64,000 bases of DNA from Methylomonas sp. LW13 (GTDB lineage Bacteria > Pseudomonadota > Gammaproteobacteria > Methylococcales > Methylomonadaceae): contig NZ_CP033381.1 of assembly GCF_016865255.1 (NCBI RefSeq), positions 4,960,001-5,024,000 on the forward strand. The letters are read 5' to 3'. The notes beneath the pieces are model-generated. The model saw only the letters and a list, made by a program, of their open reading frames with translations, was not told the DNA's origin and made no database searches. The position numbers were made by a program, and so were the translations under genes. The stretch's first letter is position 1. Every line of letters begins with the position of its first letter. This document shows positions 8,126 to 16,035 of the stretch, one piece after another.

Positions 8126-8971
8126 ATGCTCGACGATCAATGGTTTAGCGAAGCCCAAGAGCCTTCCGGTTCGGCCTTCTCGTTAAAAATCAAACGCAAA
8201 CTGCACGAGGAGCAATCCGAATTTCAGTTTCTGGAAATCTACGAAACCGAACAGTTCGGCAATCTGATGGTAATCGACGGCTGCACCATGGTCTCGACTC
8301 GGGATAATTTCTTTTATCACGAGATGATCAGCCACCCGGTGTTGTTCACCCATCCCAACCCGAAAAATGTGTTGATCATCGGCGGCGGCGACTGCGGTAC
8401 TTTACGGGAAGTGCTGAAGCATCCTGGCGTCGAAAAAGCCGTGCAAATCGACATCGACGAGCGCGTCACCCGCTTGGCGGAAATCTATTTCCCGGAACTG
8501 TGCGAATCCAACAACGATCCGCGCGCCGACCTGAAATTCATCGACGGTATTAAATGGGTGAAAGAGGCCGCGCCGAATAGCGTGGACATCATCATCGTCG
8601 ACAGCACCGATCCGGTCGGCCCGGCCGAGGGCTTGTTCTGCGCTGATTTTTACAAGGATTGCTATAAAGCTTTAAGCGAGAACGGCATCGTGGTGCAACA
8701 AAGCGAATCAGCCCTGCTGCATATGAAAATTCTCAAGGAAATGCGCGAGGAAATGAAAGCGGGGGGATTTGCAAACTTCCAAACGGTCTTCTTCCCGCAA
8801 TGCATTTATCCATCAGGCTGGTGGAGCGCAACGATGGCCAGCAAAACCGATTTGTCGAAGTTCCGCGAGCAGGACGCGGTCAACAAGGGTTTTGAGACTG
8901 TTTATTACAACAGCGACATCCACAAAGCCAGTCTGGCAATGCCGGAGTTTTTCAAAAAAGCCTTCGCTTAA
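8126..8971 (+). CDS. speE: Spermidine synthase (polyamine aminopropyltransferase)
   Basis: Transfers the aminopropyl group of decarboxylated S-adenosylmethionine to putrescine. The 281 residues contain the nucleotide-binding motif as IGGGDCGTLREVLKH (the usual second Gly pair is Cys-Gly here), the acidic IDIDERV segment, and the catalytic IVDSTDPVGPAEGLF stretch. AGGA seven to eight bases upstream supports the ATG. It is divergent from speA, so polyamine genes share a control region of about 60 bases. A strong hairpin at 8981-9005 follows directly. No S-adenosylmethionine decarboxylase gene is in the window. Confidence 0.93.
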   Translation: MLDDQWFSEAQEPSGSAFSLKIKRKLHEEQSEFQFLEIYETEQFGNLMVIDGCTMVSTRDNFFYHEMISHPVLFTHPNPKNVLIIGGGDCGTLREVLKHPGVEKAVQIDIDERVTRLAEIYFPELCESNNDPRADLKFIDGIKWVKEAAPNSVDIIIVDSTDPVGPAEGLFCADFYKDCYKALSENGIVVQQSESALLHMKILKEMREEMKAGGFANFQTVFFPQCIYPSGWWSATMASKTDLSKFREQDAVNKGFETVYYNSDIHKASLAMPEFFKKAFA

Positions 8972-8980
8972 CCATTGCTC

Positions 8981-9005
8981 GAGCCGAAGCCACGCGCTTC
9001 GGCTC
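8981..9005 (+). terminator. Hairpin after speE, probable terminator
   Basis: A ten-base stem (gagccgaagc / gcttcggctc) with a five-base loop starts nine bases after the speE stop. There is no T-run after it, so it may stop transcription weakly or protect the 3' end. Nothing clear was seen in 9006-9200. Confidence 0.6.
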
Positions 9006-9223
9006 TGCTGAGCAGTTCTTAGCGCGCCACGCTGAACATGGCCTCAAATCGTTTGGCCACGTGCTCACATCCCTTGCTAGCTATCCGGCTATCTGCGACA
9101 CTGAGGCCTTGTAGGAGGTTTCTTACAGCGCGCCTGACTGGCAAGATAGTCTCGCAACTGCCCGAGTAACGCCCCAAAAGCATATTTCATTACCTAAGCC
9201 AGGAGATGATTAGGACTCGCCCG

Positions 9224-10138
9224 ATGACCACGCCTCCCGACAAAACTCAGTTAATCTTGTCCAACACCTTGATCGGCAAATTATCCGAAAACAGTCGTGA
9301 CACTTCGGAGCTTGAGCCGTATTTGGTGGTGTTATCCGGTAGCGATCAAGGCAAGCAATACAAATTGCACCATCATCAGCATGTGTTGGGCCGCGAACCG
9401 GCCGTGGATATTCTGATTCCCGATCCTAAGGTCTCCCGGCGCCACGGCCGGCTCTGGGTACAAAACCGGCATATCCTGCTGGAAGACTTAAACTCCACCA
9501 ACGGCACCTACGTCAACGGCAAGCGGGTCGCAAAACATAAACTCGAATTACTCGACAGAATCCTATTGGGCGACACTTACTTAAAAATCGATTACAAACG
9601 CGCCAACGAAGCTAAATCCGAACAGGCGCTATACGCGGCGGCGAATCTGGATGCGATGACCAACATTCTGAACCGCAACGCCTTCATGCTGCGCGCGCAA
9701 CAGGAATTGTCTTTTTGTAAACGCAACGAAACCCGATTAACGGTGATGATGTGCGACGCCGACCATTTCAAGCGCACCAACGACAATTTCGGCCATCTCG
9801 CCGGCGATCAGGTCCTTAAAGAACTGGCGAAAATCCTGAATGCGGAAATGCGCCAGGAGGATTTCCTGGCCCGCTACGGCGGCGAAGAATTCATCATGTT
9901 GTTGCGGGATATTTCCAGCGATGCCGCAACCAATTTGGCGGAGCGCATCAGACTAACAGTGATGCGGCATGCGTTTCAATACCAAAATCAGCCCATACCG
10001 ACCACCCTGTCGATTGGCGTCTGCTCGTGCCGGATAATGGCCGACACCTCCCTGGACGCCATTATTCAAGCAGCCGACGACGCCCTTTACCGCGCCAAGA
10101 AAAACGGCCGAAATCGCGTAGAAATCGACGCCCGATAA
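9224..10138 (+). CDS. FHA-domain diguanylate cyclase
   Basis: Makes cyclic di-GMP from two GTP; the FHA domain would bind phosphothreonine partners. Order: FHA at about residues 30-125 (GREP, then SRRHGRLW, then NSTNGTYVNG), a short linker, then GGDEF at 135-304. The active loop is GGEEF at 219-223, and the RxxD inhibitory site (RQED, 210-213) is at the standard distance, so feedback inhibition by product is expected. I chose the ATG at 9224, which has TTAGGA eight bases upstream. An ATG at 9206 sits directly on another AGGAG with no spacing and would add six residues. No membrane segment is visible, so it is cytoplasmic. Confidence 0.9.
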   Translation: MTTPPDKTQLILSNTLIGKLSENSRDTSELEPYLVVLSGSDQGKQYKLHHHQHVLGREPAVDILIPDPKVSRRHGRLWVQNRHILLEDLNSTNGTYVNGKRVAKHKLELLDRILLGDTYLKIDYKRANEAKSEQALYAAANLDAMTNILNRNAFMLRAQQELSFCKRNETRLTVMMCDADHFKRTNDNFGHLAGDQVLKELAKILNAEMRQEDFLARYGGEEFIMLLRDISSDAATNLAERIRLTVMRHAFQYQNQPIPTTLSIGVCSCRIMADTSLDAIIQAADDALYRAKKNGRNRVEIDAR

Positions 10139-10301
10139 CTTTAGCTTGCCAGCCGGCCAATACAAACACCTGGCTTCATAAGGTATTTGCATTTATCCGC
10201 GCCGTGCGTTACTGTCCAACTTCCAGTGTTTTCGGCGTTCTGCTGCTATGCTTAGGCATGCTACGTAGAATTAAATTTGTAACACCACGGGAGTATCTAA
10301 C

Positions 10302-10739
10302 ATGAATAAAAATAAATTCCTCACCACCTGTTTGCTGTCAGGTGCATTATTGGCCAGCCAAATGGCAAATGCGGACGAAAACCATCCGGGTTATCTGGCA
10401 GGTTTCACTTCCAGAGTTAGCCAAGGCTTTGCTAACACCACCTTCAGTTTTATTGAAATCCCTAAAAACGTGGTCAACATCACTCACGACCAAAACATTC
10501 TGCTGGGTTCAAGTTGGGGTCTGCTGCGTGGCGTAGCTCACACCGTCAGCCGCACTGTAATAGGCGTAGCGGAGCTGATTGCCTCGCCGATTCCCACCGA
10601 TGAATTTATCTCTCCGCCCTACGTCTGGGATCGTTTTAGCGAAGATACCCGTTACTTCGGTCTGCATTACCCCGGCTACTGGACTCATTTCGGCCCGCTG
10701 GATCACGGCTATACCGACACGCTGGATCATGGCAAGTAA
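10302..10739 (+). CDS. Exported protein resembling the exosortase-associated TIGR04073 family
   Basis: 145 residues with a clear signal peptide (hydrophobic core TTCLLSGALLASQ, cleavage near ANA-DE). The mature part repeats short Gly-rich turns (GFANTTFSFIEIPKNV, WGLLRGVAHTVSRTVIGVAEL). This is the pattern I associate with small proteins found in organisms that carry exosortase. The assignment is from memory of the pattern and is moderate. GGGAG eight bases upstream fixes the start. It lies 35 bases before an OmpA-like lipoprotein on the same strand, probably one transcript. A VPLPA-CTERM protein at 39016-39738 fits the idea of an exosortase system elsewhere in the genome. Confidence 0.6.
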   Translation: MNKNKFLTTCLLSGALLASQMANADENHPGYLAGFTSRVSQGFANTTFSFIEIPKNVVNITHDQNILLGSSWGLLRGVAHTVSRTVIGVAELIASPIPTDEFISPPYVWDRFSEDTRYFGLHYPGYWTHFGPLDHGYTDTLDHGK

Positions 10740-10774
10740 CGCGGACGATACCGCTCGATATTGAGGATAAGATC

Positions 10775-11470
10775 ATGACAAAAAAATACGTATACATCCC
10801 GCTTGCCGTTATGGCTTTGTCGCTGGCCGCCTGTTCCACGCCGAAAAAGGATGTGGCCGGGCTCAGCGCTGAGATTGATGCTGCATCCAAAGGTCATTAC
10901 GGCCAAGCTTTGCTCCATGCTTCAGCAGCTGAACAGGACTTGAAAACCGCCAATCATGTGTTGAAACATTGGCAAAACGATTATTACTGGAACATCGACG
11001 AGAGTCTGAAAGCGCAAGAGGCCGCAAAATCAGCTGCGGCACACGTTTTGGCCTCGGAAAAAGAGTATTGCCAATGGCTGACCGAAGCCCATTCGCAAAA
11101 CCACCATCACGTGGAAACCATTCACGAAACCGTGGCCTACTTTAAAACCGGCAGCCATGTGCCGTTTAAAACCAAGGAAGACACCATCAGCCATATCGGT
11201 CACTTTTTACACGACCACCCGGATGCAACAGCGACTGTCACGGCTTCCACCGACACAGTGGGTAAACCTGCGGCTAACCAAGCCTTATCGGAAAGAAGGG
11301 CTAAATCCGTTACCGAACTGCTGATTAAAAACGGTGCCAGAGCTTCGCAACTGGTCTCCAAAGCAATCGGCGAAGCGGGTGGCCCCGATAACACGGCAGA
11401 TCAGAATCACCGGGTTGCCGTGGTTATTTCCGCACATCCCGACTATCTCGACTGCCCTAAATTTAAGTAA
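10775..11470 (+). CDS. OmpA-family lipoprotein
   Basis: The signal ends LSLAAC with lipid-bearing Cys20. A helical middle part (about 30-125) is followed by an OmpA-like C-terminal domain (about 125-225) containing NQALSERRAKSVTELL and QNHRVAVVI, the region that binds peptidoglycan diaminopimelate in this family. The protein would link a membrane to the cell wall. The middle is rich in His and Ala, without a recognised domain. GAGGA seven bases upstream supports the start. It follows the exported protein at 10302 by 35 bases. A long hairpin at 11512-11549 ends the unit. Confidence 0.85.
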   Translation: MTKKYVYIPLAVMALSLAACSTPKKDVAGLSAEIDAASKGHYGQALLHASAAEQDLKTANHVLKHWQNDYYWNIDESLKAQEAAKSAAAHVLASEKEYCQWLTEAHSQNHHHVETIHETVAYFKTGSHVPFKTKEDTISHIGHFLHDHPDATATVTASTDTVGKPAANQALSERRAKSVTELLIKNGARASQLVSKAIGEAGGPDNTADQNHRVAVVISAHPDYLDCPKFK

Positions 11471-11511
11471 GCCCAACCCACCCTGCTCGCACCAGCGGCA
11501 GGGTACTTGGC

Positions 11512-11549
11512 GGCAGAGATTCAATAACATCGGTTATCGAATCTCTGCC
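11512..11549. terminator. Hairpin between convergent lipoprotein genes
   Basis: Eleven-base perfect arms (ggcagagattc / gaatctctgcc), with further pairing in the loop (ataac / ttat). It lies between the OmpA-like lipoprotein and the small lipoprotein, which converge. It is suited to ending transcription from both sides, though it lacks a T-run. Confidence 0.6.
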
Positions 11550-11554
11550 CCACC

Positions 11555-11755
11555 TTACATCTCGTCTGCCTGCTGTTTCTGCCGATCCGCGCTTTCAAAA
11601 ATTTGCTTTTCCGCATCCCTGGCCTGATCCATGGGTTGCTTGATTGCATCCGCCAGCGGCTGCGGCACCACTGGCGGATTCGCCTTGTCTGGCGGCGAAG
11701 AATCGCAAGCCTGCAAACCGCCAGCTATTAGTAAAAAAATCAAAACGTTTTTCAT
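11555..11755 (-). CDS. Small lipoprotein
   Basis: 66 residues. The signal peptide MKNVLIFLLIAGGLQAC has the lipid-bearing Cys17; a Pro-rich linker (about 20-32) is followed by an amphipathic, Gln/Lys-rich helix to the end. This is the layout of small outer-membrane lipoproteins with a charged helix, but no family is recognised. It follows the ComFB-like gene on the same strand with a 42-base gap and may be cotranscribed with it. Confidence 0.6.
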   Translation of the reverse strand: MKNVLIFLLIAGGLQACDSSPPDKANPPVVPQPLADAIKQPMDQARDAEKQIFESADRQKQQADEM

Positions 11756-11797
11756 GGCTTTACCGAATCGGCGACGTCAAAGGTTAATGACAAAAAC

Positions 11798-12073
11798 TCA
11801 ATCATTGCGGTGCTCGCGAGGACGGCGCAAAACCTGCTTTATCGCCTGCTCCACCGCCATATCGACAGCACCGGCCATCTCCTGATATTGCTGCTCGCTG
11901 ACATTAATACCCTTATCGATGGTGTTCCGCACATAACACGGCGGTAATTGGTTCAGCGCCAGACAAGCCACGTCTTCCTGAAACGCTTGACTGAAAGGCT
12001 CGTCAGCCTGCTCAGCAAGCTTCCAAAGCCTGTCTATCACCAATCGCTCGTAATAATTACTAATATTCAGCAT
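11798..12073 (-). CDS. ComFB-like protein
   Basis: 91 residues resembling the late-competence ComFB family, whose members elsewhere include proteins proposed to bind cyclic nucleotides. Typical features are the start INSNYYERLV-like helix, the central LALNQLPPCYV segment (about 45-55) and a helical C-terminus. A longer frame reaches 12145, but AAGAGG five bases before the ATG at 12073 and the family's usual length favour the shorter start. Role here unknown. The nearby cyclic-di-GMP enzymes make a nucleotide link conceivable but unproven. Confidence 0.7.
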   Translation of the reverse strand: MLNISNYYERLVIDRLWKLAEQADEPFSQAFQEDVACLALNQLPPCYVRNTIDKGINVSEQQYQEMAGAVDMAVEQAIKQVLRRPREHRND

Positions 12074-12198
12074 AAAGGCCTCTTGAAAAACATTGGCTGC
12101 AAATGCTAATAAGCATAGCCCAGAATCCAACTTGGCCGAATCCATTCGCCACGCTGACAGAGGCCCTGATTACCCTCATTTTTTACAGCGGGCATAGC

Positions 12199-13398
12199 TC
12201 ATTCCGCCCGCAACGCTTCCAGCGGGTTCAATCTAGCGGCCTTGATGGCCGGCACCACACCGGCCGCAACGCCGATAAACAAGGAAATCGCAAAAGCGGC
12301 AACGATGTAATTCCAGGCCAATTGCACCGGTAATGCCGGCACGAAAGCAGCGGCGAGTTTTACCAGTGCCACGCCCAATAAAACGCCGCCGAAACCGCCG
12401 ACCAGACTCAACAACATCGCTTCGCCGAGAAACAGCTTAAACACCATGCCACGCTCGGCACCAATAGCCCGCAACAAACCAATCTCCGATACCCGTTCCG
12501 ACACGGCGATGGTCATGATGGTGAGAATACCGACCGAGCCCACCAGTAACGAGATACTACCCAGCGCCGCCACCGCCAAGGTCAATACACTCAATACCGA
12601 ATCCATTTTCTCCAGCATCTGGTTTTGGGTAACTATCGTAAAATCCTCGGCACCGTGCCGCGCTATCAAGCGGCGTTTGATGGCTTGCTCCACCGTTTCC
12701 GCGCTGGTCTCACTGCTGTACAGCAAGTCGATTTCCATCAAACTCTGCCGATCAAACATCTCCATGGCCTTGCCGGCGGCAACGAACACCGTATCGTCCA
12801 GGTCAAAACCCAACATCTGGCCTTTAGCCTGCATCACCCCAATCACCCGAAACCGGTCGCTACCGATGCGAATCCGTTGCCCCAGGGGATGGGTATTGCC
12901 GAATAATTCCGTGCGCATCTTACTGCCCAACACCGCGAACGCGCGCGGATTATCCAGACCATCGTCGGGTAAAAAGCGGCCGCTATCGACTTTTAATTGC
13001 CATACTTGCGGCAAGGCGGCGCCGACGCCAAACACATTGGCCCGGCGCTGTTTGTTGCCGGCCTCGATCCGGGCATTGCCCTGTACCATGGGCATGGCGG
13101 CCAACACGTGATCGAGATTTTCCAGACTGGCCGCATCGGCCGTGGACAAAGGCCGCACCGTGCTGATGGTCGCACCGGACATGCCAAACGTGGTGGTTTT
13201 TCCGGGATAAACCGCGATCAGATGCGTGCCGAACTGGGTAAATTCCGCCAACACGAAACTATGAATGCCGCGGCCGATGGAGGTCAAAATCACCACGGCG
13301 GCGATACCGATGATCAGGCCCAGGGCGGTCAACAACGAGCGCTGCCTATGGCTGCTGATGCTGCGTAACGCCAGCTTGGCTAAATCCAGCCAGGTCAT
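12199..13398 (-). CDS. MacB-like ABC transporter permease (second of pair)
   Basis: A FtsX/MacB-type permease of about 399 residues: one N-terminal membrane helix (LTALGLIIGIAAVVILTSIG), a large periplasmic domain (about 45-270), then three C-terminal helices, ending KAARLNPLEALRAE, the family's hallmark tail. The ATG at 13398 begins one base after the TGA of the upstream permease, so translation is coupled; the longer frame to 13464 overlaps that gene and is unlikely. With the permease at 13400 it would form the membrane dimer of a mechanotransmission exporter. The likely ATPase and adaptor are 8 kb away at 21938-23742. Confidence 0.88.
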   Translation of the reverse strand: MTWLDLAKLALRSISSHRQRSLLTALGLIIGIAAVVILTSIGRGIHSFVLAEFTQFGTHLIAVYPGKTTTFGMSGATISTVRPLSTADAASLENLDHVLAAMPMVQGNARIEAGNKQRRANVFGVGAALPQVWQLKVDSGRFLPDDGLDNPRAFAVLGSKMRTELFGNTHPLGQRIRIGSDRFRVIGVMQAKGQMLGFDLDDTVFVAAGKAMEMFDRQSLMEIDLLYSSETSAETVEQAIKRRLIARHGAEDFTIVTQNQMLEKMDSVLSVLTLAVAALGSISLLVGSVGILTIMTIAVSERVSEIGLLRAIGAERGMVFKLFLGEAMLLSLVGGFGGVLLGVALVKLAAAFVPALPVQLAWNYIVAAFAISLFIGVAAGVVPAIKAARLNPLEALRAE

Positions 13399-13399
13399 C

Positions 13400-14605
13400 T
13401 CAGCGCCTCGCCAAAGCCGCGACCGGGTCGAGTCGCGCAGCCTTGCGAGCCGGCAACACCCCAAAAACCAGCCCCGTTACTAAAGCGACGGCCAAGGCCG
13501 ACACTCTGCCCCAAATCGGTAGAGCAACCGGAAAATTCGGATACAACCACTGTAAGATCAAAATACCGAACTGACCGAGTACGCTGCCGACCAGCGCGCC
13601 GGCCAGCGACAACAAGGCCGCTTCGCATAAAAACCAGCGTTGCAGTTGGCTTTGCGTGGCGCCCAAGGCTTTCAGCAAGCCAATTTCGGCAGTGCGTTGA
13701 CTGACGCTGACCAGCATCACATTCATCACCAACACCCCGGCCACCGCCAGACTGACCGCGGCAATACCGGCCACGGTAAAAGTCAACGCGGTGAGGATTT
13801 TATCGAAGGTATTCACCACGCTATCCTGGGTAATCACCGTCACATCGTCCTCGCCTTCGTGGCGCAGCTTGATGATAGTGCGGACCTCGTCGACGGCCTT
13901 ATACATGGCTGCTTCAGAGTAGGCTTCAATTAAAATCCGAAACAATGAATGGCTGTCGAACAAGGCTTGCGCGGAAGCCACCGGTACGATGACTAGTTCA
14001 TCAAAGCCGGTGCCTATCGATTGACCTTCCTTGGCTAACACGCCAATCACTCGAAACCGCCGATCATTGATGCGCAGCCATTGCCCTACCGCTTGTTGAT
14101 GGGCAAACAGTTCCTCGCTGATTTTTTTGCCGATCACGCACACCGAGATTTCCTTATCCGCGTCGGCCTCCGGCAAAAACTGGCCTTGGGCCATGGTGAG
14201 ATGCCGCACGCGCAGCAAGGCATGCGTAGAGCCCATGATATTGGTTTCCCGCTCCAGACCGCCAACCGATACCGGCGCGGAGCCGATACTGACCGGGGCA
14301 ATCGCCGCAACGTGCTTGCTGCGGAATAAGGTAGCGGCATCATCCAAGGTCAAATCTCGAGGGGTTTCGCCGAACAGGGGCGGGTGGCCGCCGGTGGTTT
14401 CGGTGCGGCCGGGCAAGACAATAAGCAGATGGGTGCCCAACGATTCGAATTCGTGGACCACATAATTGCGGGCGCTGTCGCCCAATGCAGTCAACACGTT
14501 CACGGCAGCCACGCCTATGCTCATCGCCAAAATAATCAGTGCGGCGCGCAGGGGTTGAGTCCGGATGGCTTTGCCGGCCTGAAGAAGTAAGTCTTTACTG
14601 AGCAT
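13400..14605 (-). CDS. MacB-like ABC transporter permease (first of pair)
   Basis: 401 residues, paralogous to the following permease: an N-terminal helix (AALIILAMSIGVAAVNVLTAL), a periplasmic domain with the IGKKISEELF segment, three C-terminal helices and a tail ending RKAARLDPVAALARR. There is no ATP-binding domain fused, unlike E. coli MacB, so it depends on a separate ATPase. Its stop is one base from the next permease's ATG. No ATPase or adaptor lies directly upstream; 14606-14755 contains only the intergenic DNA before the amidohydrolase. Substrate unknown. Confidence 0.88.
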   Translation of the reverse strand: MLSKDLLLQAGKAIRTQPLRAALIILAMSIGVAAVNVLTALGDSARNYVVHEFESLGTHLLIVLPGRTETTGGHPPLFGETPRDLTLDDAATLFRSKHVAAIAPVSIGSAPVSVGGLERETNIMGSTHALLRVRHLTMAQGQFLPEADADKEISVCVIGKKISEELFAHQQAVGQWLRINDRRFRVIGVLAKEGQSIGTGFDELVIVPVASAQALFDSHSLFRILIEAYSEAAMYKAVDEVRTIIKLRHEGEDDVTVITQDSVVNTFDKILTALTFTVAGIAAVSLAVAGVLVMNVMLVSVSQRTAEIGLLKALGATQSQLQRWFLCEAALLSLAGALVGSVLGQFGILILQWLYPNFPVALPIWGRVSALAVALVTGLVFGVLPARKAARLDPVAALARR

Positions 14606-14755
14606 GGCGATTGGGTAACAAGCTTAGCCGGCAGTTTAGCCGGAACCGCCAACAAATACCCAGCTAAAACGTGAGCGCTCCATAGACTTCGGAGTTAGAG
14701 CCTTGAGTTTTGGTTTTCCAGAGGCTGAGCAGAGCCCCTATAGAACCGGGACCGA

Positions 14756-15970
14756 TCAATTTTCGAAGTAATTGATTATCAGCTTGCCGCCGGACATCAC
14801 CAAATCAGGGTATTCCAACAACTTAAGCTTTTGCGTCGGATCACCTTTTACCGCGATCAGATCGGCCGGCGCGCCGGGTAATAAGGAGCCAAGCAAGGGC
14901 GTATTCAGGTATTGACCCGCTTTGGAGGTTGCGGTCCGCATCACATCCAACGGCGTCATTCCGGCCAGATGTTGCAGGTACAGCAATTCCTGCCCATCTA
15001 TGCCCCAGGGAATGTCGGGATGAGCGATTTCCGCGCCATATAAAAACTCCGCGCCCAACTCGGCCAAGCGCCTGACATTGCTGCTCACGCCCGGACATTT
15101 CGACAAAGTATCGATGGTGCCGACGATTCTGACCTGTTGCGCCACGGCCCGCTGCAATTGCGCGTCCGGCAAACTGTCGCAGGGCGCGTGGGCCCATTCG
15201 TCGACACCGGCATCCAAGGCCAATTGCGCGCCTTTGGGCTCGGCAAGATGCGCCGCCACCCGGCGGCCGACTAGATGCGCTTCGTCGACAATGGCCGCCA
15301 ACACCGCCGGCGCTAACATCGGCCAGCTATGTGGTTTATCGTGCGCTTTGCTGCGTGGGTCTTGGGAATGAGCGTGCGTGTGTCCGCCAGACCAAGGCGC
15401 GCCCGCTTCGCCGCCGGGCTCCAGCGCCACTTTAATCACTACCGCGCCGCCTGCCACCAGTTTACGCACCGCTTGCCGCGCCTGCTGCTCATCGGCTACC
15501 GGCATGGCAATGTCGGTTTCGCCAAGGTTAGGGATCGGGTAGCCTGCCGGCGCGGTTAGAATCGGCCCGGACGTCATCAGCCTTAAGCTGCCGTCGCCGC
15601 CGTAAGGCTGATGCAGCGGCCCGCCGACATCACGCACCGTGGTGATGCCATGGCGCAGCACGGTATCAGCCGGTACGTGTTGGTAGCTAAGATGCGCGTG
15701 CAATTCAATAAAGCCCGGCAATAAGGTGGCATCGCCTAGCTCAAGCCGAGGCGCATCGCTATCGTTAAACGCTTCCCGGCTGTCTATCCTGGCGACCTTC
15801 CCGTCGCTTATCAGCACCGCAGCATCGCTTCTGAGCGTATAGCCATCGAAAACCCGCGCTGCCGCGATGAGCAGCGGTTGGTCTTGGGCGAAGGCGATGC
15901 TGCCCGGCAAGGTCAGCACCAGCGCGGAAAGCAATTGGAGGCAGCGGTTGAAACTAGATTGAGATTTCAT
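14756..15970 (-). CDS. Exported amidohydrolase-superfamily enzyme with a His-rich insertion
   Basis: 404 residues, with a signal peptide (SALVLTLPGSIAFAQ, cleavage about 29), so probably periplasmic. The TIM-barrel amidohydrolase ligands are visible: HAH at 91-93, candidate carboxy-lysine Lys180, His241 and His261, and the C-terminal GSLLPGAPADLIAV. Where relatives carry the catalytic Asp (GTD), this one reads YGAEIA with Glu314. An insert at about 190-215 has five histidines, including HTHAH. A longer frame to 16069 lacks reason because the signal peptide begins at 15970. It follows the TonB receptor by 65 bases and probably processes the imported compound. Substrate unknown. Confidence 0.82.
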   Translation of the reverse strand: MKSQSSFNRCLQLLSALVLTLPGSIAFAQDQPLLIAAARVFDGYTLRSDAAVLISDGKVARIDSREAFNDSDAPRLELGDATLLPGFIELHAHLSYQHVPADTVLRHGITTVRDVGGPLHQPYGGDGSLRLMTSGPILTAPAGYPIPNLGETDIAMPVADEQQARQAVRKLVAGGAVVIKVALEPGGEAGAPWSGGHTHAHSQDPRSKAHDKPHSWPMLAPAVLAAIVDEAHLVGRRVAAHLAEPKGAQLALDAGVDEWAHAPCDSLPDAQLQRAVAQQVRIVGTIDTLSKCPGVSSNVRRLAELGAEFLYGAEIAHPDIPWGIDGQELLYLQHLAGMTPLDVMRTATSKAGQYLNTPLLGSLLPGAPADLIAVKGDPTQKLKLLEYPDLVMSGGKLIINYFEN

Positions 15971-16035
15971 GGCTATTTCGCAAAAAGCAGTGCCGGCGAA
16001 AGCCGGCGCTGTCGAGTTGATGGGGATTAAATCGC

